A stretch of DNA of 64,000 bases, taken from assembly GCA_020283515.1 (NCBI GenBank), contig JAHZTW010000002.1, forward strand, positions 60,158,661 through 60,222,660. The letters run 5' to 3'. This document shows positions 10,286-21,200 of the stretch, in pieces (positions within the stretch are counted from its first letter, which is position 1; the number at the start of each line of letters is the position of its first letter). This DNA is from Alliaria petiolata. Its lineage: Eukaryota > Streptophyta > Magnoliopsida > Brassicales > Brassicaceae. The notes beneath the pieces are model-generated. The model was given only the letters and a program-made list of their open reading frames with translations. It was not told where the DNA came from and ran no database searches. Made by a program: the position numbers and the translations under genes.

Positions 10286-10814
10286 TGCTGTTGAACGCCA
10301 CCAGTTTATTCTTAACTGCTGCGTCATGTTTGCTTGAAGTTTCTTCGTCCGGGAAGAACTTGGCAACATGTTTTGTTTGTGTCTAAAATAAGTTTGCGGC
10401 AATCCTGACGCCAAAACATAACTAAAGTTGTGGTTTTATGTTGTTTGTTTTTCTTTTGATTTATTTCTATGTTTTGCATATAGGTCTTTTATTTAGACTT
10501 AAATGTTGGTTTTTTTAATTTTATTTTATATAAGTGTATGTATTGAATCGAATTATTTTGTTGTTTCTTCTTCGGCCACAAACTTACAACGTTTGCGATT
10601 TTGTTTTCGGAAAGCTTAAAAAGCTAAAAGCATAAACAAGAAAAGCTTAATTAATATCTTAAAGGAAAACGAAGGAGATGAGATAATTGTGAATCTTATA
10701 CAGCTTTTCTAATGGCTTCTTGTCAAGCAAATCGGCAGCTCCTCGTATTCATGGATCGTTCATGGCTACAAAACTACAACGGATAAGGTCGTGTTTAAGT
10801 CCAAGTCTCCAAGA
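10286..10814. other. Former C-terminal codons and 3' flank of the block C gene
   Basis: The first about 50 bp still resemble the last codons of the block A gene but are out of frame after the deletion. The rest matches 3162-3654. Confidence 0.6.
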
Positions 10815-10930
10815 GGTCTAAAGCCTCGCTCTTGAGGATTCCTATATGTTGACATATATTCATCAGCACAAAATCATTAAGAGACGACTGCAAAGTATAA
10901 TAAAGATCAGCTTCGTTAAACTAATATTCT
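10815..10930 (-). pseudogene. Remnant of a defensin-like gene (block C)
   Basis: It keeps GCCTCGCTCTTGAGGATTCC, the start of exon 2 with its acceptor region, and CTGCAAAGTATAA from the intron of the 6695-7085 gene. As in block A it lacks the signal-peptide exon. Confidence 0.6.
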
Positions 10931-11848
10931 TTAAGGTTTTCCCAAGTACATAGTGTCGCCACAATTGTGCATTTCCGTTCCATTACATTTTATTTTCCAA
11001 GTCCATCCTTTTTTTTTTAATCATGCACTTGTCTTATGTAATCAACCTAAAGAAAGGTCATCGGTCATCTCTGTAACTCAAATTTTTATATTCGTTTTTT
11101 TTCTTCAGTTTGAAATATCTATTGTTTTAAAATGATTTTGTTCTTGTCATGGTTAGAGTCAGCACAAATCTTGGCGACTTAATTAATCCAATAATGAATA
11201 TTATTTGGCTTCATTAGTTTATTAGTAAACTTTAGGGTTTCAACTGCATTGCAGCAATCATGGCGACACTATCTCGACTTCTTTTGACTTTTGAGTTTTG
11301 AGCATCAGTATATTGCGTAATTTCTATACATGCCAATATTACTATAATAAATTTCCTAAAAAGGCAAATTTATTTGTCATGATTGTGTAACAATAATAAG
11401 AATTTTTTGTTTAATTACAGAATTTATTTCACAACAAAATGAATATTTATAAATAAGTGAAAAGGGGATCAACGATATAGTGAGAAGCGAAACATGAACT
11501 ATGAATCAGAGAGAAGAAGAAGACGAATTGAAGAAGCTTTCTGTGTATTTCGTTAATTGAGAGATTACATCTTTATATTACAATAAAACTGAAATATATA
11601 TAGTTCCATAAATAGTGTGATGGTAAACATACTTACAATCAAAAGTTCATAACTATTAGAGATGTTGTACTTGATGCCCAGGCTATCGTGATTCACTCCT
11701 AACTATTAAAGATCTTGTACTTATGGCCAGCTGCGTAGATTTAGCCTATCCTCATTAACCTGATCGCAAAGCTTCTTCATAATACATGGAAGAGAACTCC
11801 AATTTTATTGCATTGATTCGTTTCCTGACCAACTTGTCGATGATCCTA

Positions 11849-12335
11849 CAGTACAAATACAGTATAAATTAATACTAGATAAATTAATAATCACTACAAA
11901 TTAATAATTTTTACCGGTCCCGAGTCGGACCAATGTAAAAATTAGCAAACTTCGATAAGATAATAAGATAATATTTTTTTTTAAACTCCTATGTAAATAT
12001 ATGGTCCTATTAATATTATAAATTAATAATTTGTATATGTTCCTTCCATTTTACAATAAGTAATGTTTTACGAGGAAAATATGTTTCAAATTCTATTAAG
12101 TTTTTTAACTTTCTATAAAAATAATAATTTTATAGTGTTTTTAACCATTTATATTCGATAAATTGTTTTATCATTGGTTGAGTTGTGTTTTATAGTGCTT
12201 TTAAAACAATAGTTACGAATTTATTGTTAAAAAATTATTTTGATACTATTTAAAAATATTTCTTATAAATTAATAACTTTATAAATTAATAAAATATCAT
12301 AGTCCTAACTTTATTAATTTATAGAGGTTTTACTG
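11849..12335. mobile_element. Emigrant-type (pogo/mariner-related) MITE, 487 bp
   Basis: It begins CAGTACAAATACAGTATAAA and ends TAGAGGTTTTACTG, with TA on both sides (11847-11848 and 12336-12337). The right end matches the Emigrant terminus; the left end is more diverged. Block A lacks it: GATAATCC joins directly to TATCATTGC near 5640. The interior is AT-rich and non-coding. Confidence 0.75.
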
Positions 12336-12579
12336 TATATCATTGCATTCCACAAATGGTACACTACCGAAACTTCAAGTGCCAATCGAATAACTATAAG
12401 AGAAATTTGGCAATATGGTACTTTTTGACTTTCTAATTAAGAGAATGAGTACATTTATCTTTTTATTAGAGAAAGAGGTAAAACACTGTTTACCTTTCAT
12501 TGTAGTTACACTCTAATCCTTCTCAATTTTAATTATTTACGTCAATGCCATTACACTAATAAAAAAAATTAATTTTTTT

Positions 12580-13118
12580 TCTTTTCTTTCTTCTCTATTA
12601 TCTTCTCTCCCGTCTCTCTCCTCTATCTCTCCTCTCTCTCTCCTCTCTCTCTCGTCTCTCTCTCCTCTCTCTCTCTCTCTCCCGTCTCTCTTTCTCCCGT
12701 CTCTCTTTCTCCCTTCTCTCTCCTCTCTCTCCACTCTCTCTCCCGGCTCTCTTTTTCTTCTCTATCTCCCCTCTCTCTCTCTCTTGTCTCTCTCTCCTAT
12801 CTCTTTCTCCTCTCTTTGTCTCTCTTGTCTCTCTCTCCCGTCTCTCTTTCTCTCATGTCTCTCCATCTCTCTCCTCTCTCTCCCGTGTCTCTCTCTCTCC
12901 CATCTCTCACTCTCCTCTCTCTCTCTCTCCCGTCTCACTCTCTCTTGTCTCTCTCTCCTCTCAATCTCTCTCTCCCATCTCTGTTTCTCTCCTCTCTCTC
13001 TCTCTCCACTCTCTCTCCCGTCTCTCGCCCGTCTCTCTCTCTTTCTCTCTCGGCTCTCTCTCCTCTTTCTCTCTCGTTCTCCTCTCTCTCCTATATCTCT
13101 CTCTCGTCTCTCTCTCTC
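12580..13118. repeat. CT-rich microsatellite-like tract
   Basis: About 540 bp of TCTCTC interrupted by CCCGTCTC, nearly pure pyrimidine on the plus strand. Open frames on both strands here are low-complexity artefacts. Confidence 0.9.
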
Positions 13119-13403
13119 CAGTACATGATGGTGATGGTGTACAAAAGAAGCGTATAATAGAGGTGTACAATAGAGGTGTACACCACACCAAGAGACGTGT
13201 ATACGATGGTGTACAAGAGAGGTATACACCACACCAAGAGAGGTGTACACGATAGTGTACATTATGTACACGATGGTGTACAAGAGAGAAGGTGTACAAG
13301 AGAAGAGCGGTGTACACGATAGTGTACAAAAGAAGTGTACACGATGGGTACAAGAGACATGTACACAATGGTGTACAAGAGAAGAGAGGTGTACAAGAGA
13401 AGA
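13119..13403. repeat. GTGTAC-centred minisatellite
   Basis: Irregular units built on GGTGTACAAGAGA and GATGGTGTAC, with the palindrome GTGTACAC, over about 285 bp. Confidence 0.85.
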
Positions 13404-13557
13404 GGTTTAGGGTTTGGGTTTAGGGTTTAGGGTTGAGGGTTTAGGGTTTAGGGTTTAGGGTTTAGAGTCTAGGGTTTAGGGTTTAGGGTCTATAGTTTAG
13501 GGTTTATGGTTTAGGGTTTTGGGTCTAGGGTTTAGGGTTTAGGGTTTATTGTTTAGA
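13404..13557. repeat. Interstitial telomere-type repeat (TTTAGGG)n
   Basis: About 20 mostly exact and some altered copies of TTTAGGG, the Arabidopsis-type plant telomere repeat, in one orientation. Confidence 0.9.
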
Positions 13558-14090
13558 CTTGGGAATTTGTTAACTGCATTCCCCGTGATTCCCCGTTGAA
13601 CTGGATCACCCGAATTATCAAAAAAAAATTTATAAAATGTTCGTTTTTAAAAATTCAAAATTCTATATGTGCTGCGAGCAAAAAACAAATATTTTTTTCA
13701 TTCATATATCATCATATAATTCATATAATTCATATTTTCCAATAAGATATATGAATCATAAAATTGAAGGAGAAACAAAATGAGAAAAGGTAAGAAAGAG
13801 AAAATACTATTTTTAATTCTCTTTTTCTCTCCATTCACACTTTTATTTATTTTTTTAGGATTAATTTTTTTTCACATTGGACCCCACCCCAAACCACACA
13901 TTTTTGCTATCTCTATCTCTCTCTCACACACCCACATTAGGTCTCTCTATTTCTCTCTAAAAGAGATAAAGGTAAATTATCTATAATCTCTCTCTCACTT
14001 TTTCTCTCACCCTCTTTTCCAATTAAAAGATAGGTGTATCCATCTGGCGAATTAAAAGTCAAAAAGTACCCTATTTACCAAGATACCCTA

Positions 14091-14470
14091 TTTTTTACTA
14101 ACCAAAAAACCAAAAAACTGAGAAAACCGAACCAAAACCGAACTGATACCTAGATTAAACAATCCTATGAGGGCACCGATTTTACCTGTACACATCAACA
14201 AACTCTACCAAACACCAACTTTATATTTTACAAACAAAACAAATCTATTATTTTATCTCATATTTCTTATATACGGTCTAAACGGATATATAACTTATCC
14301 AAAAAGTCATATAATCTTCCCCATTTTCAAACAGAACAAAAAAAACTTCCTTAATTTTAAAAATCTTAACAAAACAAAATTCCCGCCCTTTATCGTTGGC
14401 CTCAACGAAATAAAAGGTATAGAGGGAACCTGACCGATTAATTTGATATAAAATAATAAAAATAATGAGG
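14091..14470. other. Interval between the composite element and the tRNA gene
   Basis: AC-rich sequence (CCAAAAAACC and CCGAACC runs). A frame at 14167-14433 has no recognisable features. Confidence 0.4.
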
Positions 14471-14541
14471 GGGCATTCCGAGAATTGAACTCGGGACCTC
14501 TCGCAGCCTAAGCGAGAATCATACCACTAGACCAAAAGCCC
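14471..14541 (-). tRNA. tRNA-Pro(AGG), with two unusual bases
   Basis: On the minus strand a 71-nt cloverleaf can be drawn: acceptor GGGCTTT with AATGCCC, an A-box-like TGGTCTAGTGG, anticodon stem CTCGC/GCGAG around loop TTAGGCT (anticodon AGG), and a T arm CCGAGTTCAATTCTCGG. It matches plant tRNA-Pro. Two bases differ from the usual plant gene: position 37 is C instead of G, and the fifth acceptor base is T, facing T. A T-rich stretch follows the 3' end on the minus strand. It could be a decaying copy. Confidence 0.85.
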
Positions 14542-14629
14542 TTTGTTGTAAAAGAAGTACGGTATTTAATTACATATTATGTCGCTTTGCATATAATTTA
14601 TACACCATATAATCATTTCTTTGGGGGAA

Positions 14630-17470
14630 TTTTAAAAATACAACTTTTTGCTGATCTATTTAAATTTAAAGTTTTTAACAATAGTACAAAGGAAAAAATA
14701 GAAACAATTAAGGAAATGAAACATACATACTAAAATATAAAGAAATGTAATTCATTATAAGTAAAATAAAATTTTAAAAAAAATAATAATAAGGAAAAAC
14801 TATTGTAAATTAAGAAATTATATTTTTTTGTCTACAATTAAGAAATTCCTTTTAAAAAATTAATTTAAATATTAAATTAATAATGTTATTTTATAATTAC
14901 ATATTATTAAATCTTAAAATAATTTTAATTTAACATGTAAATATATTTAAACTTAAAGTTTATAAAAGTACAAAGGAAAAAGTAGAACAAATTAAGGAAA
15001 GAAAACATACATACTAAAATATAAAGAATTGTAATTCATTAAAAAAGTAAAATAATTTTTTTTTTAAAAAAGAATAAGAAAAAAGTTAAAAGGAAAAACT
15101 ATTTTAATTTAAGAAATTATATTAAAAATTAATTTAAATATCAAATTAATAAATAATAATTATTTAATCTCAGAGTAATTTTAGTTTAAAGTTAATAATT
15201 ATCATGTAAATATATTTAAATTTAAAATTTATCAAAAAATACAAAGGAAAAAGTAGAACATATTAAGAAAATAAAATATATATACTAAAATATAAAGAAA
15301 TGTAATTCATTAATAGGTAAAATAAAATTAAAAGGAAAGAATAAGAAAAAGGTCAAAAGAAAAACTATAGTAAATTATATATTAAAAAATTTTGCTGTAA
15401 AAATAAATTATATATTAAAAATAAATTTAAATCTCAAATTAATAATTTTAATTTTATAATTACTAATTATTAAATCTCAAATGAATTTAAGTTTAAAGTT
15501 AGCAATTAACATGTAAATATATTTAAATTTAAAGTTTATCAAAAAATACAAAGGAAAAATTAGAAAAAATTAAGAAAATAAAACATACATATTTGAAGAA
15601 ATATAGGTTATTAAAAATTAAAAGGAAAGAATAAAAAAAAAGGGGAAAAACTATAGTAAATTAAGAAATCATATTAAAATTAATTACCAGAAGATACAGA
15701 AAACAGAAATACAAATAATCTCATTTGCTACTAATTAAGTAAGTTACCATATACAGTAGAACCTCTATAAATTAATACTCGATTCATTAATATCTCGCTA
15801 AATTAATATTTTTTTTCAGTTCCAAAATTAGTTTTTCAACCAAATAATATATCTATAAATTAATAATCATTATAAATTAATAAATTTTTAGAAAACCTCA
15901 TGGTCCCAACATTATTAATTTATAGAGGTTTTACTGTAATTGTATATAAACCTGTGTCCTAACTTGACCTACTAATAAGTAATAACACATACTAAAATAA
16001 TTAGAATTTGTATTAAAAATTAGTTTAGATATCAAATTAATATTTTTAATTTTAGAATTATTAATTATTAAATCTACAATTAATTAACTTTAATGTTACT
16101 AATTAACATGTAATATATTTAAATTTTATCAAAAATACAAAGGAAAAAAGTAGAACAAATTTAGAAAATAAAATATACATACTAAAATATATAGAAATGT
16201 AATTAATTAAAAGTAAAATAAAATTAAAAAGAAAGAATAAGAAAAAGGTAAAAAGGAAATACTGTAGTAAATTATATATTAAAAATAATTTAAATCTCAA
16301 ATTAATAATTTTAATTTTATAATTACTATTATTAAATCTCAAATTAATTTAATTTTAAATTTAGTAGTTAACTTGTAAATATATTTAAATTTAAATTTTA
16401 TCAAAAATACAAAGAAAAAATTAGAACAAATTAAGAAAATAAAATATACATACTAAAATATGAAGAAATATAATTTATTAAAAATTAATAGAAAACAATA
16501 AGAAACAAAAATTAAAAAGGAAAAAAAACAATAGAAAATTAAGAAATTATATGCTGTCAACAAAAATTTAGAAATTATATTAAAAATTAATTACCAGAAG
16601 ATACAGAAAACAAAAGTCCAAATAATCTCACTTGCTACTAATTAAGTAATTTACCTTATAATTGTATATACACTTGTGTCCTAACTTGACCTACTAATAA
16701 GTAATAACACATACTAAAATAATTAGAATTTATATTAAGAATTAGTTTAGATATCAAATTAATAATTTTAATTTTAGATTTATTAATTATTAAATCTAAA
16801 AATCAATTAACTTATTTTAATTTTAGAATTATTAATTATTAAATCTAAAATTAATTAACTTATTTTAATTTTAGAATTATTAATTATTAAATCTAAAATT
16901 AAGTTACTTTAATGTTACTAATTGACATGTAAATATATTTAAATTTTATCAAAAAATACAGTGGAAAAAAGTAGAACAAATTTAGAAAATAAAATATACA
17001 TGCTACAATATATAGAAATGTAAAATAAAATTAAAAAGAAAGAATAAGAAAAAGGTAAAAAGAAAAAACTATAGTAAATTCTATATTAAAAATAATTTAA
17101 ATATCAAATTAATAATTTTAATTTTATAATTACTGATTATTAAATCTCAAATTAATTTAATATTAAAATTAGTAATTAAAATGTAAATATATTTAAATTT
17201 AAATTTTATCAAAAATACAAAGGAAAAATTAGAACAAATTAAGAAAATAAAACATACATACTAAAATATGAAGAAATATAATTTATTAAAAATTAAAAGG
17301 AAAAAATAAGAAAAAAAATTAAAAAGGAAAAAAAACAATAGAAAATTAAGAAATTATATGCTGTCAAAAAAAATTAAGAAATTATATTAAAAATTAATTA
17401 CCAGAAGATACAGAAAACAGAAATCCAAAAATCTCACTTGCTACTAATTAAGTAATTTACCCTATAATTG
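14630..17470. repeat. AT-rich higher-order tandem repeat array
   Basis: The start CATGTAAATATATTTAAA recurs near 14934, 15203, 15509, 16105, 16372, 16926 and 17179. Most units are about 250-305 bp. A longer period of about 810-820 bp separates 16105 from 16926 and 16372 from 17179; it includes a linker (CTACTAATTAAGTAA then ACTTGACCTACTAATAAG). One linker copy holds an Emigrant MITE. No coding potential or RNA gene was seen; frames such as 16103-16342 are chance. Confidence 0.8.
15754..15936. mobile_element. Emigrant MITE, 183 bp
   Basis: Ends CAGTAGAACCTCTATAAATT and, as reverse complement, CAGTAAAACCTCTATAAATT, flanked by TA (15752-15753 and 15937-15938). The linker copy near 16650 shows the empty site, with a single TA before ATTGTATATA. 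Confidence 0.9.
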
Positions 17471-18225
17471 CATATACAGCCGCGCCATTGCTTGACCGTG
17501 GGTATTAGGAAAATTATTAAATCCCATTTGAACCCATCTCTTTCGTTCCGAAGGTTATACATAGTAAAAAAACTTTAAATGCATGATGAGTACATGCGAC
17601 ATATAAACACACTTGATTATTATCTCCGCACATATATATATACACACACATACATACATATACATACATAGGCCCTTCTCTTCCCTCTGTTGCTCGCGAG
17701 CTTTAGCCTTTGGTTTTTACGGGTAACCTCTTTCCTCTTCTCAAACTATTTGTATCTGAGAGAGAGAGAGAGAGAGAAAGAGAAACAGAGAGAGCGAGAG
17801 ATCCAAACCAGAAGCAATCTTCTCCGTTTGCTTTTTTTTTTCGTTTCTTCTTCTCTTTCGTGTGAAGATTCGTATCCCTTTTCTCCGGCAAACTCACGGC
17901 GGCGGCTTACGTCGTCGATCCACTCTTCTTTATCGCTTCTATGTACGTTTTATCTTCTTCGGAAGGAGCCGAGAAGTTCGCTTTTGTCCTTTGAAGAATG
18001 TGATCCGGTCTCTACAAGGTTTGAATATCCCCTCTCTTACTTTTCCTCGCTCTCCTCTTTATCTTCCGTGTTCCGATTTTCGCCGATAGATCTAGTTTCT
18101 CTTTGTTATCAGAGGGAAAATTTTGAATTTGAATTCGTTTTTTCCTCCAACTTCGATTGGTTTCAGGGTAGTGAAGCGTGAAATCTTTGTAATTTTTCTG
18201 TGTAATTCGTAAAAATCGAAAAGAG
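17471..18225 (+). promoter_or_regulatory. Promoter and 5' UTR of the SIN3-like gene
   Basis: A (GA)n run (about 17757-17777) and CT-rich leader sequence precede the start codon, as often seen in plant 5' UTRs. CTACAAG/GTTTGA near 18017 and GGTTTCAG/GG near 18166 could bound a 5'-UTR intron. Frames at 17690-18181 come from this low-complexity leader. Confidence 0.45.
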
Positions 18226-21200
18226 ATGAAGAGGGTTAGAGAAGAGGTTTACGTTGAAGCTCAGATACGAGGACCTACCGTTTCGTCTCGTGGAGAAACG
18301 TAAGCTCCTGTCAATTCCTAATTGGTTGTGATTTTGTGTTCTTTTTCAAATTCTGCTTTTTTGTTGTGTACGGAAGTCAAAATTATGAAATCGAATTTGC
18401 AGGATGATAGATAAGTCTATGATTGTTCTTTGGGTTGATTACCTTATAGGCTTTAAAGTAAAGATACTGCAGTTTCAAAGGGGGAAAACTTTAATTTGAT
18501 TTTTCTCAGACCTTAAATGCGGAAAAGCAACTTAATTTTAATGTTTTTTTTTTGTAAATTGTAATGCAGAAATGGTATTGGTAAGCCTCTAACGATAGGT
18601 GGAGGAGGAAACATGGGAGGGTTAACAACAGGTGATGCCTTATCGTATCTCAAAGCTGTGAAGGATATGTTTCAAGACAAGAAAGATAAGTATGATACTT
18701 TCCTTGAAGTCATGAAGGACTTTAAAGCTCAGAGGTAATGAATGCCTTTCTTCTACTGCTCTTACATCTGGTCTTTCTTCTTACAACAAGAATATGTGTT
18801 TTGATGTCTTGGTTGTCTCATGTTGGGTTTGTAGAGTTGACACTAATGGAGTCATAGCAAGAGTAAAAGAGTTGTTCAAGGGCTATGACGACTTGCTTTT
18901 GGGTTTTAATACCTTTTTGCCCAAAGGGTACAAAATAACCCTTCCGGAGAAGAAGCCGGTGGATTTCGATGAAGCTATTGTGTTTGTCAACAAGATCAAG
19001 GTATGTATGTAGTAGTGTTGTGAATCATATTACCAATCTAGTCATGATCTAAAGAGATATCGTTATTGCTGCAGGCGCGATTCGGTGGTGATGAACGTGC
19101 GTATAAAAGGTTTCTAGACATCTTGAACATGTATAGAAAGGAAACCAAGTCCATCTCCGAGGTCTATCAAGAGGTCATTTACAGTAAATGTGCACATTGC
19201 TGATTTGCTGATTTTGATAAAGCTTCATTTCTCGTGATTTGTTTTCTTCTGATTATCATCTGTTTGTACAGGTTACTCTGTTGTTCCAGGACCATGAAGA
19301 TCTGCTTGTGGAGTTTGTTCATTTCTTACCTGATCCAGGTTCTGCTTATTACCCTCTTTCCGGAAGGAATGCAGTACCGCGCGATAAAAACTCTCCAGCT
19401 TCTGCCATGCATCCAAGGCATTTTGAGAAGGTCTCTCTTATTCATCTTTCTAAAAGATTCTCATATCGTTCACAGCTTAATCACCAATGTTTCTAATTGC
19501 TGTTTGTGGTAGAAAGCCTGCTTTGCGACCATGTATGCTTAGTTTGGAAAGTATTAACACCCTTTCCCTAATGATGCTAAGAGTGATAAATATGTAGGAA
19601 TTAATAAACAGTTTACTGCAAATGGATGACGTAAATATGTTTAAGAAACTCTGTTTCAGAGTTTGAATGAGATGTTGATACGGACTCTTTCCTGCCACAG
19701 AGATTAAAAATACGGAGTAGACCTGATGAGTATCCTGATGATCAACGAGAAGATGGTGACGAGAACCTTGTGGCTTGCTCTGCTGGTAATTCTCTGGGAA
19801 GTGAGTATTTGGATCACCTATAGCGTTTTTATTTATAATTCTTTGCATTTTTATTTACTACGGCTTGGCTCAGCGCCTGTTGAGAGCATAATTTCGAATA
19901 TATGTCTTCAACTTTTCAGTGATTTTGATAAAAATGGAAAACTAGTATATATATCTGTGATACATATCGTCATCTTCAATGGACTGGTCAGTTTTTATGT
20001 GGTATTAAGGTCCAACTATGTTAATATTTTCAGAATCACTTGTTAATCAAGGTCAATGGCCGGGATGCCTGAAGGTAGAGGACAACGAGGGGATTCACGA
20101 TTATGAAAATAACGGTGGTCATGAAAGATATCCAGAAGCTTTTGGCAGTCAGAAAAATCTTCTATCTGCCACCAACCATATGGCCAAGGCTATAAATGAG
20201 CTGGATCTTACTGAGTGTGCACAATGCACACCAAGTTATCGTCTCCTGCCAGATGATGTGAGCGCCTCTTAAACCTTAAAATAATTTTACGTATCATACT
20301 TCAGTTTAGTGCAGCGTTTTGTGCTCTATGATGATCACATGGTTGGCTTTCTCCTGTGTAGTATGTCATTCAGACTCCAAGCTACCGAAACTCACTAGGT
20401 GAAAAGGTACTTAACGATCATTGGGTATCTGTCACATCGGGGAGTGAGGATTACTCATTCAAGCACATGCGCAAAAACCAGTATGAAGAAAGCTTGTTTC
20501 GATGTGAGGACGACAGGTAAGACCTAATATATTATTTTAGGTTCTTGTATTTCTTTCTATATCTCGAATTAGGAGTCTTCCGATTACATTTATGAGTTCA
20601 TGATTGTTTTTATTCCCTTCTGATTTCACTAAGTTGTCTGAAATATGTGTGGATATATGGTGGTTTTTTTATTTTCTGTTGCTGACAATATAATTCCCAA
20701 ACATATTTTACTTCCATCTGATCTATTAGTTTCCTCATATGGTTTCAGGTTTGAGTTGGACATGTTATTAGAGTCTGTGAATGCAGCCATTAAGCGTGTG
20801 GAAACTCTTCTGGAAAAGATCAACAACAACACAATCTCTATAGAGACACCGATTTGTATCAAAGAACACTTAACAGGCAAGTAGTTATCTGATCAAATCT
20901 GGATGTGCTATATGATGTCTATTATTCTCTTACTTGGTCTAATGGCCTTATATGTGACGATCTAATAGAGCTGAACCTGAGATGCATTGAGCGGTTGTAC
21001 GGTGATTATGGCCTTGACGTCATGAATTTTCTGAAGAAGAATTCTCACATCGCCTTACCGGTGATTCTAACTCGCTTGAAGCAGAAACAAGAAGAATGGG
21101 CGAGGTGTCGCTCTGATTTCAGGAAAGTATGGGCTGAAGTATATGCTAAGAATCATCACAAATCACTAGATCATCGTAGTTTCTATTTCAAGCAGCAGGA

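Larger units (their letters stand above)
8898..12399. repeat. Segmental duplication block C (partner 1327-5780)
   Basis: It is co-linear with block A. It differs by an expanded repeat in the gene, a 0.9-kb loss of the kelch domain, absence of the CACTA MITE and presence of an Emigrant-type element. Homology to block A stops at 12399 (ACTATAA), where the next element begins. Confidence 0.85.
12400..14090. mobile_element. Putative TIR-bounded composite element with simple repeats inside
   Basis: The left end (around 12407-12440, GGTACTTTTTGACTTTCTAATT region) and the reverse complement of the right end (14051-14090, GGGTACTTTTTGACTTTTAATT region) agree over about 33 bp with few differences. 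The left edge coincides with the end of block C homology. No target duplication was found. The inside holds a CT-rich tract, a minisatellite and telomere-type repeats, and no transposase. A short frame at 13780-13986 is not supported. Confidence 0.45.

Noticed and set aside
12400..12408. Target-site duplication for the composite element
   Set aside because: Flanks at 12391-12399 and after 14090 do not match at any length tested by eye.
12784..13368. Several 100-170 codon frames on both strands
   Set aside because: They are translations of CT-rich and GTGTAC repeats with no protein-like composition.
13119..13403. Possible CRISPR-like array
   Set aside because: Units are irregular, spacers are not unique, and the genome is a plant's.
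17690..18181. 163-codon frame upstream of the SIN3-like gene
   Set aside because: Serine/leucine-rich translation of a CT-rich leader; no start ATG at its beginning and no similarity known.
19234..19848. Overlapping frames in and around SIN3-like exons 5-6
   Set aside because: Shadow frames of real exons or introns.
20881..20882. GT donor after exon 9 of the SIN3-like gene
   Set aside because: Using it breaks the frame into exon 10, whereas the GC donor at 20877 keeps it.
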